From RH-AL1 sp965214415 (lineage in GTDB: Bacteria; Pseudomonadota; Alphaproteobacteria; Rhizobiales; Beijerinckiaceae): a stretch of DNA of 64,000 nt. A model generated the notes under the pieces. That model was not told the DNA's origin, did not search any database, and saw only the letters and a program-made list of their open reading frames with translations. Shown piece by piece: positions 17,702-25,946 of the stretch; the first letter of the stretch is position 1; every line of letters starts with the position of its first letter. The translations under genes and the position numbers were made by a program. The stretch is taken from assembly GCA_965214415.1 (NCBI GenBank), contig CBDCBQ010000003.1:3100001-3164000 (forward strand), given 5' to 3'.

Positions 17702-18040
17702 ATGTCGAAGACCGAACACGCCCTCAACATCGACCTGCGTCTCAAGTGGGAACATGGAGACCAATACGAGGCGACAGTCAACGTCGAAACCACCGACTCC
17801 TGCTATAAGGAACTTGCTTTGCGCGCCGGCTTACCGCCGGGTACCGCAGGCATCCCGGAAATTGCTTATCTTACCTTTGAATTCAGTCATGAAGGCGAGC
17901 GCTGTGGTCAGATTGTCCGCACCGTCTCCAAGACGCATCAGGTATCTTCTGCTGGCAAGCGCGAGGTGACGGCCTTTGTCGTCGTAAATGGCACGAAAGC
18001 CGGTCACGTGACGAAAGGTTTCCCTCGACGTGAGCAGTGA
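17702..18040 (+). CDS. Small hypothetical protein, 112 aa, patatin partner
   Basis: A compact, mostly beta-strand protein (ALNIDLRLKWEHGDQYEATVNVET, IAYLTFEFSHEG, REVTAFVVVNG) without signal peptide or membrane segment. Family not recognised. It has a good GGGAG ribosome binding site and lies 37 bp upstream of the patatin-like lipase on the same strand, so the two are probably one operon. It could be a regulator, inhibitor or sensor for the lipase; nothing in the sequence proves that. Confidence 0.6.
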   Translation: MSKTEHALNIDLRLKWEHGDQYEATVNVETTDSCYKELALRAGLPPGTAGIPEIAYLTFEFSHEGERCGQIVRTVSKTHQVSSAGKREVTAFVVVNGTKAGHVTKGFPRREQ

Positions 18041-18077
18041 CCTCGCCGTCGATTGCCGTCATGAATAGGGATATGGC

Positions 18078-19295
18078 ATGCCTTACAAAGTTCTTACGCT
18101 GGACGGCGGTGGAGCGTGGGCTCTGATCGAAGTCCACGCCCTGATCAAGATGTTCGGCAGCGCGACCACCGGCCACGAAGTGCTCCGCCATTTCGATCTG
18201 GTCGCGGCGAATTCGGGCGGCAGCCTCGTGCTGGCAGGCCTGGTCGAGAACCTCCCGCTCGACCAAATTCTGCAATATTTCAAGGACGATCAAAAGCGCG
18301 GGAGCTTTTTCTCGCCTACGCAGGATTTTGGTGACGCTGTCGTCGAGCGCGTGCTGAAATTTGGGCCGCGATACAGCGCGATGGCGAAGCTGCCGGCCAT
18401 TCAGCGCCTGCTGCCTCGAACGGGTGATGAGCCGCTGGCTAATGCTGCCGACGCGATCATGGGTCCCGGCGGTAAAACGGTCCATCTGTTGATCGTTGGC
18501 TTCGACTACGACACCAATCGGGCTGTGTTCTTCCGCTCGGCGCCTGCTTCCGGGCCTGGCTGGGGCGATGGCGAGCCAGCCAGTGTAACGCTTGCCGGCG
18601 CCGTCCATGCCTCGACCAACGCGCCGATCAACTATTTCGACGCACCGGCCGTGCTGCCGTTCTCTACCGATCGCTTCTGGGACGGTGGCGTCTCGGGCTG
18701 CAACAATCCGGCGGTCGTCGCGGTGGTCGAGGCGCTGGTGCTCAAGCAGGTGCCGACCGAGATTCATCTGCTCAGTCTCGGCACCGCTTCCGTTCTGCTG
18801 CCGCTGGCGGATGTCGGCGCGCCGGCATCGCCTTTCGAGGCGGCGCGCGAGCAATCGTCGCTCCTACACGATCTCAAGAAAATCGCCGGTGCGGTGCTCG
18901 ACGATCCGCCCGATGCCGCGACCTTCATCGCGCATGCGATGACCGGCGGTAGTGATGGCCTTCCGGCTCCGACCATCAGTCGTATCGTGCGGATGAGTCC
19001 GCTGATCGCGCCGGTGCGTGACCCTGACGGCGGGCTAACGGCGCCGGCTGGCTGGCCGGCGGCGCAGTTCCAGCACCTCTGCGGCATCGACCTCGACGCG
19101 ATGCAGCCCTTGGACATCACATACATCGAGGATTACTGCCTGGCCTGGCTTGATGACGCGGCTCCCAACCAGCCGATCCGTGGCGGTGGCACGACGTTCG
19201 ATCCGTGGCGACCGGAGATTGGCTACGCGAAATTCAGCGAGGCATTAGCCGCTTGGAATGCGCTGAAAACCATCGGTGCCGTGCCGATGGTATGA
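18078..19295 (+). CDS. Patatin-like phospholipase
   Basis: A 405-residue lipid acyl hydrolase of the patatin family. The oxyanion-hole motif DGGGAW is at residues 9-14, the nucleophile elbow ANSGGS gives S46, and WDGGV supplies the catalytic D202. The elbow begins with Ala instead of the common Gly (usually GxSxG). No signal peptide is present, so it should act from the cytosol on the inner membrane. Patatins serve as membrane-attacking effectors in defence systems (for example CapV in CBASS) but also as ordinary lipases. No nucleotide cyclase gene lies nearby; the only partner is the 112-aa protein. Confidence 0.88.
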   Translation: MPYKVLTLDGGGAWALIEVHALIKMFGSATTGHEVLRHFDLVAANSGGSLVLAGLVENLPLDQILQYFKDDQKRGSFFSPTQDFGDAVVERVLKFGPRYSAMAKLPAIQRLLPRTGDEPLANAADAIMGPGGKTVHLLIVGFDYDTNRAVFFRSAPASGPGWGDGEPASVTLAGAVHASTNAPINYFDAPAVLPFSTDRFWDGGVSGCNNPAVVAVVEALVLKQVPTEIHLLSLGTASVLLPLADVGAPASPFEAAREQSSLLHDLKKIAGAVLDDPPDAATFIAHAMTGGSDGLPAPTISRIVRMSPLIAPVRDPDGGLTAPAGWPAAQFQHLCGIDLDAMQPLDITYIEDYCLAWLDDAAPNQPIRGGGTTFDPWRPEIGYAKFSEALAAWNALKTIGAVPMV

Positions 19296-19321
19296 GGGCA
19301 TGAAGTTCGTTGTCAAACTGA

Positions 19322-19510
19322 TCAGCGCTCGCGGCCGCGATCAGCCGGCTGCCGGGTAGGCGGCCGATCCTCCGGATAGAGGTCGTAAAACATCTCCATC
19401 GAGTTATTCGCGCGATGGTACTGGGCCAGCCTCGCCTTGGCTGTCGCCGGCGACTCCTGATGAACGAAGTTGTGTGGCGGGTTGACGTTGTCATCACGGC
19501 GTCGCGACAT
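19322..19510 (-). CDS. Small hypothetical protein, 62 aa
   Basis: A short charged protein (NFVHQESPATAKARLAQYHRANNSMEMFYDLYPEDRPP) with a GGGAG ribosome binding site about 8 bases before ATG 19510. No domain recognised. The position among plasmid-type small genes favours a real gene. Confidence 0.5.
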   Translation of the reverse strand: MSRRRDDNVNPPHNFVHQESPATAKARLAQYHRANNSMEMFYDLYPEDRPPTRQPADRGRER

Positions 19511-19629
19511 CGGTGCGCTCCCCTGGTTACCGGGCGAGCATAACGATGCGGGGGCGCCCAGCAGCCGTAATGCCTGGGAAAGACGGGTAGCCGGCACGGC
19601 CGCGATCCTGTCAGACCTCGCCCTTCCTG

Positions 19630-19992
19630 TCAGTACTCGCTCGGCAGCAGGATCACGCCGTCGCAGCAGAACAGCTCGATGCCAGGGGCGGGAAAGTCGG
19701 TGAAGGGGATCGTCTTGCAGTAGACAGCGCGGCCATTGCCATCCTCGCAAGCAAGCAGGGCGCTGTTATCGGCTAGCACCGTCAACCGCCAGAGCTGGAA
19801 GGGCTCGGCCTTGACCGTCGGCGTGAAGCGCTGAGCGAGCGCGATCTCGTCGAGCAGCCAATAGGCGCCGGCGATCTCGGCCACATGCTTCGCACCATCG
19901 GTGTACAGCACGGCAGGATTGAGCCCGTGCCGGTACCAGTGTTCCGATCCGGTGAACTGGCGTAGGTCGCCGACTAATTGGTTTGATTTCAT
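19630..19992 (-). CDS. DUF6876 family protein
   Basis: A 120-residue protein matching the DUF6876 pattern: LRQFTGSEHWYRHGLNPAVLYTDGAKHVAEIAG, YWLLDEIALAQRF, FQLWRL, CEDGNG, FTDFP, and a C-terminal LPSEY. The family is common on plasmids and integrative elements; its function is unknown. ATG 19992 is preceded by AGGGGAA; an ATG 33 bases upstream has no such site. Confidence 0.85.
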   Translation of the reverse strand: MKSNQLVGDLRQFTGSEHWYRHGLNPAVLYTDGAKHVAEIAGAYWLLDEIALAQRFTPTVKAEPFQLWRLTVLADNSALLACEDGNGRAVYCKTIPFTDFPAPGIELFCCDGVILLPSEY

Positions 19993-20359
19993 AGCACTTC
20001 CCCTTTCTCGCTGTTGGCTGCTCATGCAGCCTTGGCCCTCGCCGAGAGCGGGGTGTGCAAGGCGCCAGGAGAATCCGCGGGGGTGGTGCGGGCGCAGCGC
20101 GGGCCGACAGGCTTAAGCGAGCCTCGGCCCCGCTGATTGTCCTTGCGCCGCGCCGAGGGGCGGCTGCCCCTAAGGTCCGCCAGGACAGCGGCCGCGTCGG
20201 CGGCCAGAGCATCGCGGGAGGGATCGTCACCCGTCAGGGCGGAGACGCGGCGCGGCTCCGGGCGTCAGCCTAGAGCGCGGTCCGGCACGGACACGCCCGG
20301 CAGCGATCTTGACGGCGACACCACCACGGATTCTGATCGGCCAAACGGAGGGCTACCGC
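19993..20359. other. Intergenic region with GC-rich hairpins
   Basis: About 367 bp between the minus-strand DUF6876 gene and the plus-strand gene at 20360. It is GC-rich with several short inverted repeats. It holds the DUF6876 ribosome binding site. No gene supported. Confidence 0.35.
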
Positions 20360-20566
20360 ATGATCTCGCGCCGCGCTGCGGTTGGCTCCGGCCTGCTGGC
20401 CTTCGTGCCGATGTTCCCGCCGCTCATGCCGAGTGAATCCGCGGTTGCCGAAGAAACGGCGCTGCTCGATGATCTCGAGCTGATGTATTTAGACCGTGTG
20501 GTCCGCGCGGACATTATCGACGGATATGCTGAACAGAAATCCCGCTACTTTATCTTGGTGAGCTGA
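20360..20566 (+). CDS. Small exported hypothetical protein, 68 aa
   Basis: The product starts with a twin-arginine-like or Sec-type signal (ISRRAAVGSGLLAFVPMF), then a short acidic tail. CGGAGGG lies just before ATG 20360. A similar RRQWLTLSAAMLAGAALAG leader begins the 178-aa protein at 23822. Function unknown. Confidence 0.4.
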   Translation: MISRRAAVGSGLLAFVPMFPPLMPSESAVAEETALLDDLELMYLDRVVRADIIDGYAEQKSRYFILVS

Positions 20567-20640
20567 GCCAGGATCTCGCCGCCGCGCCGTCCCGGCAAAT
20601 CGCCTGTTACAAGCTGCTTCGTCATCAATGGACGGTATTT

Positions 20641-20853
20641 ATGTATGTAGAAACGATTTTCGTTCATCGACATAACCCTGATGATTGGGGGACAGTGGAG
20701 CCATACCAATTACGTCGCCTGCTGCGGCATCGCATTGTGTTGGCTGACGCCCTGCGCCGCAATCTTGATCCGGCCGGACCTCATTACGACTGGTTCATGA
20801 ATGTCTGCGACCAGTGCCAGGAGGCCTCGCAGACCAAACTGGACAGGCTGTAG
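20641..20853 (+). CDS. Possible small protein, 70 aa
   Basis: An open frame with plausible composition (GTVEPYQLRRLLRHRIVLADALRRNL, DWFMNVCDQCQEAS). No good ribosome binding site and no family. It lies between a small exported protein and the umuD promoter. It may be real or chance. Confidence 0.3.
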   Translation: MYVETIFVHRHNPDDWGTVEPYQLRRLLRHRIVLADALRRNLDPAGPHYDWFMNVCDQCQEASQTKLDRL

Positions 20854-20933
20854 AACAGCGCGATCCGCTGCCTGCGAAATGTCCTTGCCTCCGTCGCACT
20901 TCGCTTGCTCATCGGCATGATCACGCGGCTCTT

Positions 20934-20948
20934 GTTCTTGTTTTGTTC
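20934..20948 (+). promoter_or_regulatory. LexA (SOS) box upstream of umuDC
   Basis: GTTCTTGTTTTGTTC fits the alphaproteobacterial LexA box GTTC-N7-GTTC exactly. It lies 37 bases before the umuD start codon, the expected place for LexA repression of a translesion polymerase operon. Confidence 0.8.
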
Positions 20949-20985
20949 TCATGCTTAGCTTGCCGTCCAAACAGGCAGGGGCGGC

Positions 20986-21446
20986 ATGACGGATGCGACG
21001 AGGATCAGACACGGCTTCAAGGGCGCGATAGCAGCCTTCCAGCGGGTGGAATCCCGCTGGCTTGTGTCTGTGCCGTTGATGGCCTGGCGGGCCGTCTGCG
21101 GCTTTCCCTCGCCGGCCGACGACTTCTCGACCGCCCGCTCGATTTCAACGAGCTGCTGATCAAGAACCCGAGCAGCACCTTTTGCGTCAAGGTGGCCGGT
21201 GACAGCATGGCCCCTTTGCTGCTGCCGGGCGATCTCGGCGTGATCGATCGCTCGCTGAACGCCGTCGATCGCTCGATCATTCTGGCGTGCCTCGATGGCG
21301 AATTCACCATCAAACGCTACCGGAAGCGGCGCGGGCGCTGCTGGCTGGAAGCGGAAAACCCGCGTTATCCGCCGATCGAGCTGAGCGAGGCCCAGCATTT
21401 TGAAGTGTGGGGCGTGGTCTGGCGCGCCGTCCGCCTGCTGGCGTGA
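20986..21446 (+). pseudogene. umuD: umuD, frameshifted just after the autocleavage site
   Basis: UmuD is the self-cleaving subunit of translesion polymerase V. From ATG 20986 the frame reads LMAWRAVCGFPSPADD, containing the Cys-Gly cleavage site, then goes out of frame. The rest continues one base back as LLDRPLDFNELLIKNP, then VAGDSM (catalytic Ser) and FTIKRY (catalytic Lys), ending at 21446. Adding one base near 21123-21126 would restore the protein. It is either a real single-base deletion, leaving UmuD inactive, or a sequencing error. It is translationally coupled to umuC and has a LexA box upstream. Confidence 0.82.
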
Positions 21447-22702
21447 CGGTCCCGCCCCTTGCCCTGGTCGATTGCAACAATTTTTATGCGAGCTGCGAGC
21501 GGGTTTTTCAGCCGCTACTTCGCGGCCGGCCGGTCGTCGTGCTCTCGAACAATGATGGTTGCGTGATTGCCCGCTCGAACGAGGCGAAGGCGCTCGGCAT
21601 CGAGATGGGGGAGCCGTGGCGCCTGTGCCGGGAGAAGCATGCCGGCGTGATCGTGCGCAGCTCGAACTATACGCTCTACGGCGATATGAGCGCGCGGGTG
21701 ATGCGCACTTTAAGCGGTTTTACGCCCAACCTCGAAATCTATTCGATCGACGAGGCGTTTCTGAGCCTGGCCGGCTTTGAGCAGCGCCTCGCCGGGCATG
21801 CGAGCGAGCTGCGCCGGACCGTGCTGCAATGGACCGGCATTCCGGTGTCGGTGGGTATCGCGCCGACAAAAACCCTCGCCAAGGTCGCCAATCGCTTCGC
21901 GAAGAAAGAACCGGCGCGCGCAGGCGTCTGCCTGCTGCTCGACGAAGCGGCGCAGCGCGACGCGCTCGGCCGTCTCGCTCTTACCGACATCTGGGGCATT
22001 GCTGGCCGCACCGCGCGGCGGCTTGTAGCGCTCGGCGTGACCACGCCCTTGCAGCTCCGCGACGCTGATCCGCGCTTCATGCGCGGGCATTTCACCGTCG
22101 TGATGGAGCGCATGATCCATGAGCTGCGGGGCCTGCCCTGCATCGGCCTTGAAGAAGTAACGCCCGATCGCAAATCGATCATCGCTTCCCGGTCGTTCGG
22201 CCAGGCCGTCACCGGCTTCGACGAACTGGCGGAATCCGTGCGCGTGTTCACATCGCGCGCGGCGGTCAAGATGCGCCGGCAGGATCTCGCCTGCGTGGCG
22301 CTCGCGGTCTTCGTTGAAACGAACCGTTTCAAGCCGGAGCTGCCGCAACATGACGCCTCGCGCTCGCTGCGCCTGGCGGTCGCCTCGGCCGATACGGGCA
22401 GGCTGATCGCAGCGGCGACGCGGCTGCTCGCGATGATCTACCGTCCCGGCTTTGCCTACAAGAAAGCCGGCGTGGTGTTCCTGGAGCTGGTGCCGGCGGA
22501 CCAGGTGCAAGGCAGCCTGCTCAGCAAGCCCGATGACGCACGGTCACAAGCCCGCATGCAGGCGCTCGACGCCATCAATGCGCGGTACGGGCGCGGCACC
22601 CTCGGCTATGGTTTTTCCGGCGAGCGGCAGCGCTGGAAGCTGCGCAGCGATCATAGTTCGCCGCGCTATACGACCGATTGGGCGGGGCTGCTGCAGGTGT
22701 AG
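21443..22702 (+). CDS. umuC: Translesion DNA polymerase V subunit UmuC
   Basis: A 419-residue Y-family polymerase. LALVDCNNFYASCERVF carries the metal-binding Asp, PVVVLSNNDGCVIARSNEAK and YSIDEAFL (the acidic SIDE-type motif) follow; a helix-hairpin-helix region and little-finger domain come next (SFGQAVTGFDEL and beyond). GTG 21443 overlaps the umuD stop (GTGA), so it is translationally coupled. Full length and intact. If umuD is truly broken the polymerase would need another UmuD to be activated. Confidence 0.93.
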   Translation: MTVPPLALVDCNNFYASCERVFQPLLRGRPVVVLSNNDGCVIARSNEAKALGIEMGEPWRLCREKHAGVIVRSSNYTLYGDMSARVMRTLSGFTPNLEIYSIDEAFLSLAGFEQRLAGHASELRRTVLQWTGIPVSVGIAPTKTLAKVANRFAKKEPARAGVCLLLDEAAQRDALGRLALTDIWGIAGRTARRLVALGVTTPLQLRDADPRFMRGHFTVVMERMIHELRGLPCIGLEEVTPDRKSIIASRSFGQAVTGFDELAESVRVFTSRAAVKMRRQDLACVALAVFVETNRFKPELPQHDASRSLRLAVASADTGRLIAAATRLLAMIYRPGFAYKKAGVVFLELVPADQVQGSLLSKPDDARSQARMQALDAINARYGRGTLGYGFSGERQRWKLRSDHSSPRYTTDWAGLLQV

Positions 22703-22749
22703 GCATGCGCTGCTCACGGCGACAATGCCATGCTTACTTCGGAGCAGGG

Positions 22750-23607
22750 TTACGGGCGGCTTTGAGCGGCACCGGCAGGATCGCGATCGACATCACGCCT
22801 GTAGCTACGCACTTTGGCAGCCAGACTGGGAGCAACCCGTTGCAGGTCCTCCATTACGAGGGGTATGGAATAGCGAGCGTGCAAGTCGCAATCATTGTCG
22901 CCGAAGCAACCTAGCCCGATCATAAGCGGATAATTCCTAGGAAGCGGAGGAAGGTCTATGACTGGCTTTACATCGTCCAGCACATAGGTGAGTTCACCAT
23001 CATGGGCTTTGTCTATTTGCGCTGCGTTTAATGTTTCATAGCATTCTGCATGCATGTGATCAGCAAACTTGTTGTATGGCACCATACCAGCGTCTGGCTC
23101 CATCTCTAAATGCGACTTGAGACATTGTTCATATGCCTTGATAGCTCGATCCTTATCATCGACCCGGCTTGTAGGTGCTATGCTAGCGGTTTGTGATTTT
23201 TGATTGAGGATTGCCACGCAGCCATAACATGCTATGGCAATAACCAGCAGCAGGAAGGCATTTCGCTTGTTAAATGGCCGGGCAGGCTCATCTGCCCTCC
23301 TAGACAACGGTGGCGCGACATGCTCGGGGGGCGCAGTCATTTCGCTATTGCAGTACTTGCACAATCGGGCCTCACGTTTGATCAACTCGGCACAGTGAGG
23401 GCATTTTTTCATTCCACCAGTTTCGACCGCCTCGGCTTCAAGTTTTTCGGTGTCCTTTCTGGCCGCCGCTACACAGATGAGCCCAACAACAGGGCTTAAG
23501 ATCAACGAAAGCAGAGTAAAACCGATCGCGCTACGTCCTTTGGACTGAGCAATAGAACCTGACCAGAACGACAAACATAGGTAGATGATGAAACCTATAA
23601 AGATCAT
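22750..23607 (-). CDS. Membrane protein with zinc-ribbon domain, 285 aa
   Basis: Starts with two membrane helices (IFIGFIIYLCLSFWSG, AIGFTLLSLILSPVVGLICVA), then a zinc ribbon with C69-x2-C72 and C83-x2-C86 (CPHC, CKYC), a further membrane helix at about 116-133, and a C-terminal soluble domain of unknown type. Such proteins resemble superinfection-immunity or housekeeping membrane sensors, but no exact family is claimed. ATG 23607 is preferred over an upstream TTG because it gives a clean membrane N-terminus. Confidence 0.65.
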   Translation of the reverse strand: MIFIGFIIYLCLSFWSGSIAQSKGRSAIGFTLLSLILSPVVGLICVAAARKDTEKLEAEAVETGGMKKCPHCAELIKREARLCKYCNSEMTAPPEHVAPPLSRRADEPARPFNKRNAFLLLVIAIACYGCVAILNQKSQTASIAPTSRVDDKDRAIKAYEQCLKSHLEMEPDAGMVPYNKFADHMHAECYETLNAAQIDKAHDGELTYVLDDVKPVIDLPPLPRNYPLMIGLGCFGDNDCDLHARYSIPLVMEDLQRVAPSLAAKVRSYRRDVDRDPAGAAQSRP

Positions 23608-23821
23608 GGAGACCTGTATCTGTTGATGTTGTTTCGTAAATCTCAAATTTAGTTTGATTTATAGCGCCGAAGTGTCGATCTGCACAATCCACCAGGTGCT
23701 GGGATCGCCGCGCGTGATCCCGGGGTGGGCAGGATGCGAACTGTTAAAACAACCGGACGATTCGCAGCTGCAACCACGGGAGTCGCATCGGAATTGAGTG
23801 ATGGGCGCATAGGGGGCCGAC

Positions 23822-24358
23822 ATGCGTGAGGCGATCACCGACGACATCACGCGGCGGCAGTGGCTTACGCTGAGCGCCGCCATGCTCGCGGGCGCGGCTC
23901 TGGCGGGACCGCGTCTTGCGGCCGGTCTGAGCGGTGAGCCTTCGCTCTCGGCGCTGCTGCGCGGCCAGCTGGTCGCCGAGATCGCCTTGGTTCAGCGCTG
24001 CGCGGACATCCTGACGGCGGCGGTACGGAGCGGCAAGCTTGAAGAATACCGGGGCTATATCAGCCAGGCGGCGGCCGAGCTGTCGCGGCTCGATCCCCTG
24101 GCCGATCTGCAGGAAGCCTTTTACCGGCAGCGCGTGTGTATGACCCATGTCATCGGGTTTGCCGAACTCATGACGGAACAACGGCCAGACAATGTTGAGC
24201 TGAGCGCCGATGTTCTGCTGGTCAACGCCAGCGGCACGCGCCTCCTGGCGCGCATCGAGCAGCTGGAACGCCGCTATTTCGGTGAGGATCTGCTGGCCGG
24301 TGCCGAAGTGGCAGCGGCGCGCCTGGTGGCGAACTGCAGCGCGCCATTCCAGGGCTAG
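23822..24358 (+). CDS. Exported hypothetical protein, 178 aa
   Basis: The N-terminus ITRRQWLTLSAAMLAGAALAG looks like a twin-arginine-type export signal, followed by a helical domain (residues about 40-170: LLRGQLVAEIALVQRCADILTAAV, LSADVLLVNASGTRLLARIEQLERR). AGGGGG lies 7 bases before the ATG. Family unknown; probably periplasmic. Confidence 0.5.
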   Translation: MREAITDDITRRQWLTLSAAMLAGAALAGPRLAAGLSGEPSLSALLRGQLVAEIALVQRCADILTAAVRSGKLEEYRGYISQAAAELSRLDPLADLQEAFYRQRVCMTHVIGFAELMTEQRPDNVELSADVLLVNASGTRLLARIEQLERRYFGEDLLAGAEVAAARLVANCSAPFQG

Positions 24359-24420
24359 GTATAGGCGGGGCAGAAGGGCGGTTCGCGGTGATCTTGCTCG
24401 CCCTGCTCGGCTGATGCGAG

Positions 24421-24451
24421 AAAAAACCCACGGCAGCGACTGCCGTGGGTT
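24421..24451 (-). terminator. Intrinsic terminator, minus strand
   Basis: ACCCACGGCAG-CGA-CTGCCGTGGGT forms a perfect 11-bp stem with a three-base loop. The A-run at 24421-24426 becomes a U-tract on the minus-strand transcript, so it ends the two-gene operon at 24458-24952. Confidence 0.82.
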
Positions 24452-24457
24452 GTCTGT

Positions 24458-24755
24458 TCAGCCCGGTCTGACCTGCGGCTCGGTAGCGGCCTTTGCCTCG
24501 TGGAAGCCGCGTCGCGGACCACCGCCGCCCCGCGAGCCTTGCTCTCCGGGAAAGGCGAGCCGCATGCCGGGGGGTGATCGCGACAAACAGCGGCATGACG
24601 GCCACCTGGCCCTCGGCGACCTCGTCGACCATGACGATCGCCACGCCTGCCTCGTCGTTGATGTAGCAGCTCGTCAGCGTGACATTGTCATAGAGCGGTG
24701 AGCGGATCATCTGATAGGCCCGCACATGGCCCGGGGTGATGAAGGAGGCGCTCAT
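24458..24755 (-). pseudogene. Small mobile-element protein, frameshifted at a C6 run
   Basis: The product begins FITPGHVRAYQMIRSPLYDN and TLTSCYINDEAGVAIV, typical of small proteins on alphaproteobacterial plasmids. At 24569-24574 a run of six G (C on the coding strand) shifts the frame; with five, it would read VAITPGMRLAFPGEQG and end at 24458 as a 98-residue protein right before a terminator. A homopolymer error in sequencing is the simplest alternative to true decay. It overlaps the upstream 66-aa gene by ATGA. Confidence 0.65.
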
Positions 24756-24952
24756 TGAGCACCTCCCTCGGCAGCTGGCCGCGGCTTGCGGATGACGATC
24801 TCGGCAGCTCCCAGCGGGATCAGCTCGAGCTTGAGGTTGAAGCCCTCGCCGTCGCCATGCGGCCAGGCGGCGCCGATCTCGGTCCAGTAGCTCTTATCGC
24901 CTGATTTGCGGACGACGTAAGCCTTGTGGCTCGGCAGGTTCTTGGTGCTCAT
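24752..24952 (-). CDS. Small plasmid/ICE-type hypothetical protein, 66 aa
   Basis: Core sequence KAYVVRKSGDKSYWTEIGAAWPHGDGEGFNLKLELIP is of a kind often found in conjugative elements of alphaproteobacteria. ATG 24952 is preceded by AAGGAG. It is the first gene of a two-gene operon. Function unknown. Confidence 0.75.
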   Translation of the reverse strand: MSTKNLPSHKAYVVRKSGDKSYWTEIGAAWPHGDGEGFNLKLELIPLGAAEIVIRKPRPAAEGGAQ

Positions 24953-25280
24953 GATGCGCTCCTTGCTCTGTGAAGCTCGCGGGATGCGGCTTCGATGGGG
25001 CGTCACGGGCCCGCGCGGAGAAGCAGCGCTAGCAAAGGCGGCCACCGGCCCCGCTTCAGCGGCGCGGAGCTGCACAAGCGTCAGCGCGGAAGCGAGCGGC
25101 CTTGCCAGCGCTGCGCGCGCGGGCATAGCCCCCACCAAGGAGAAGCTGCTCCGCGAATTTCAGAGAAAGAGGTGTCAGTGGGGATACCGGCCGAACATGG
25201 CTTCAGGTACCCAGACAAGACTTTACATGTAGGACGAGTCGCCCTATCTTAGGGCGAATTGACCTAGATTGGAGCTTGAT
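24953..25280. other. Divergent intergenic region
   Basis: About 328 bp between the minus-strand 66-aa gene and the plus-strand regulator. It contains the perfect palindrome at 25239-25257 near the regulator. I see no gene in it. Confidence 0.4.
25239..25257. promoter_or_regulatory. Perfect palindromic operator candidate
   Basis: TCGCCCTA-TCT-TAGGGCGA has perfect 8-bp arms and ends 23 bases before the regulator start codon. The position is typical for self-repression by the HTH protein encoded next. Confidence 0.55.
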
Positions 25281-25943
25281 GTGAAACCTCGCCTGGTCCG
25301 CAGTCCCGCTGAGTTGAAAGAAGCGCGGCAAGCGTTGCGATTGAGCGCGGACGGCTTGGCTAGCATGGTCCGCATGGGCGACGGCCGGACCGTTCGCCGC
25401 TGGGAGGCCGGGGAAAACGAAATCCCAGGACCGGTGACCGTCATCCTAGAAACCGCGATCGAATATCTGCGCCAGCAGGAGGAAATCGATATGCAGTTAC
25501 GGCTGCTCCAGGAGGGCAGGATGCGTAGCGGCTCGACGCGCGCCAATGGCGTCCGGGAAGACACGACCGCCGCCGACATCGCTCGTTTGATTGAGGCCAA
25601 ACGTTCGTATGAGCAGGCACTGACGATCCTGACCAGGCGGCCGCTGGACGACGGCGCGCAGCCGGTCGCCGTGCATTGGTACAATCTGAAGCGCCTCACG
25701 CCGCGCCATATACCTGGCGAGGAAGACAGCTGGTCGATCCCCGGCGAGACTAGTCCCGAGGGCGCCCTGGCTTATTTCGCGAAGGGTATCCGCTTGGAAA
25801 ACGGGTTGCGAATTTGCGCGGAGGACGACCCGGACGCCGAATTCCGACTAGAGAAGAGAAGGGTCCTGCGCCGCCAGTATGGCGCGGTCACTGGCCTGCA
25901 GGCCGGCGAATTGGTGGAAGAGAGCTTCGTTCGTGCGGTGTAA
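25281..25943 (+). CDS. HTH transcriptional regulator, 220 aa
   Basis: The N-terminal about 70 residues form an XRE-like HTH (AELKEARQALRLSADGLASMVRMGDGRTVRRWEAGEN, then PGPVTVILETAIEYL), of the type with KArgRTVRRWE found in phage and plasmid regulators. The remainder is a variable C-terminal domain. GTG 25281 is chosen because GGAG lies 6 bases upstream. It probably binds the adjacent palindrome. It converges with the HEPN-like gene, ending 3 bp from it. Confidence 0.75.
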   Translation: MKPRLVRSPAELKEARQALRLSADGLASMVRMGDGRTVRRWEAGENEIPGPVTVILETAIEYLRQQEEIDMQLRLLQEGRMRSGSTRANGVREDTTAADIARLIEAKRSYEQALTILTRRPLDDGAQPVAVHWYNLKRLTPRHIPGEEDSWSIPGETSPEGALAYFAKGIRLENGLRICAEDDPDAEFRLEKRRVLRRQYGAVTGLQAGELVEESFVRAV

Positions 25944-25946
25944 GGC

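Noticed and set aside
20641..20853. The 70-codon frame as a firm gene
   Set aside because: Kept only at low confidence, since it has neither a good ribosome binding site nor any known relative.
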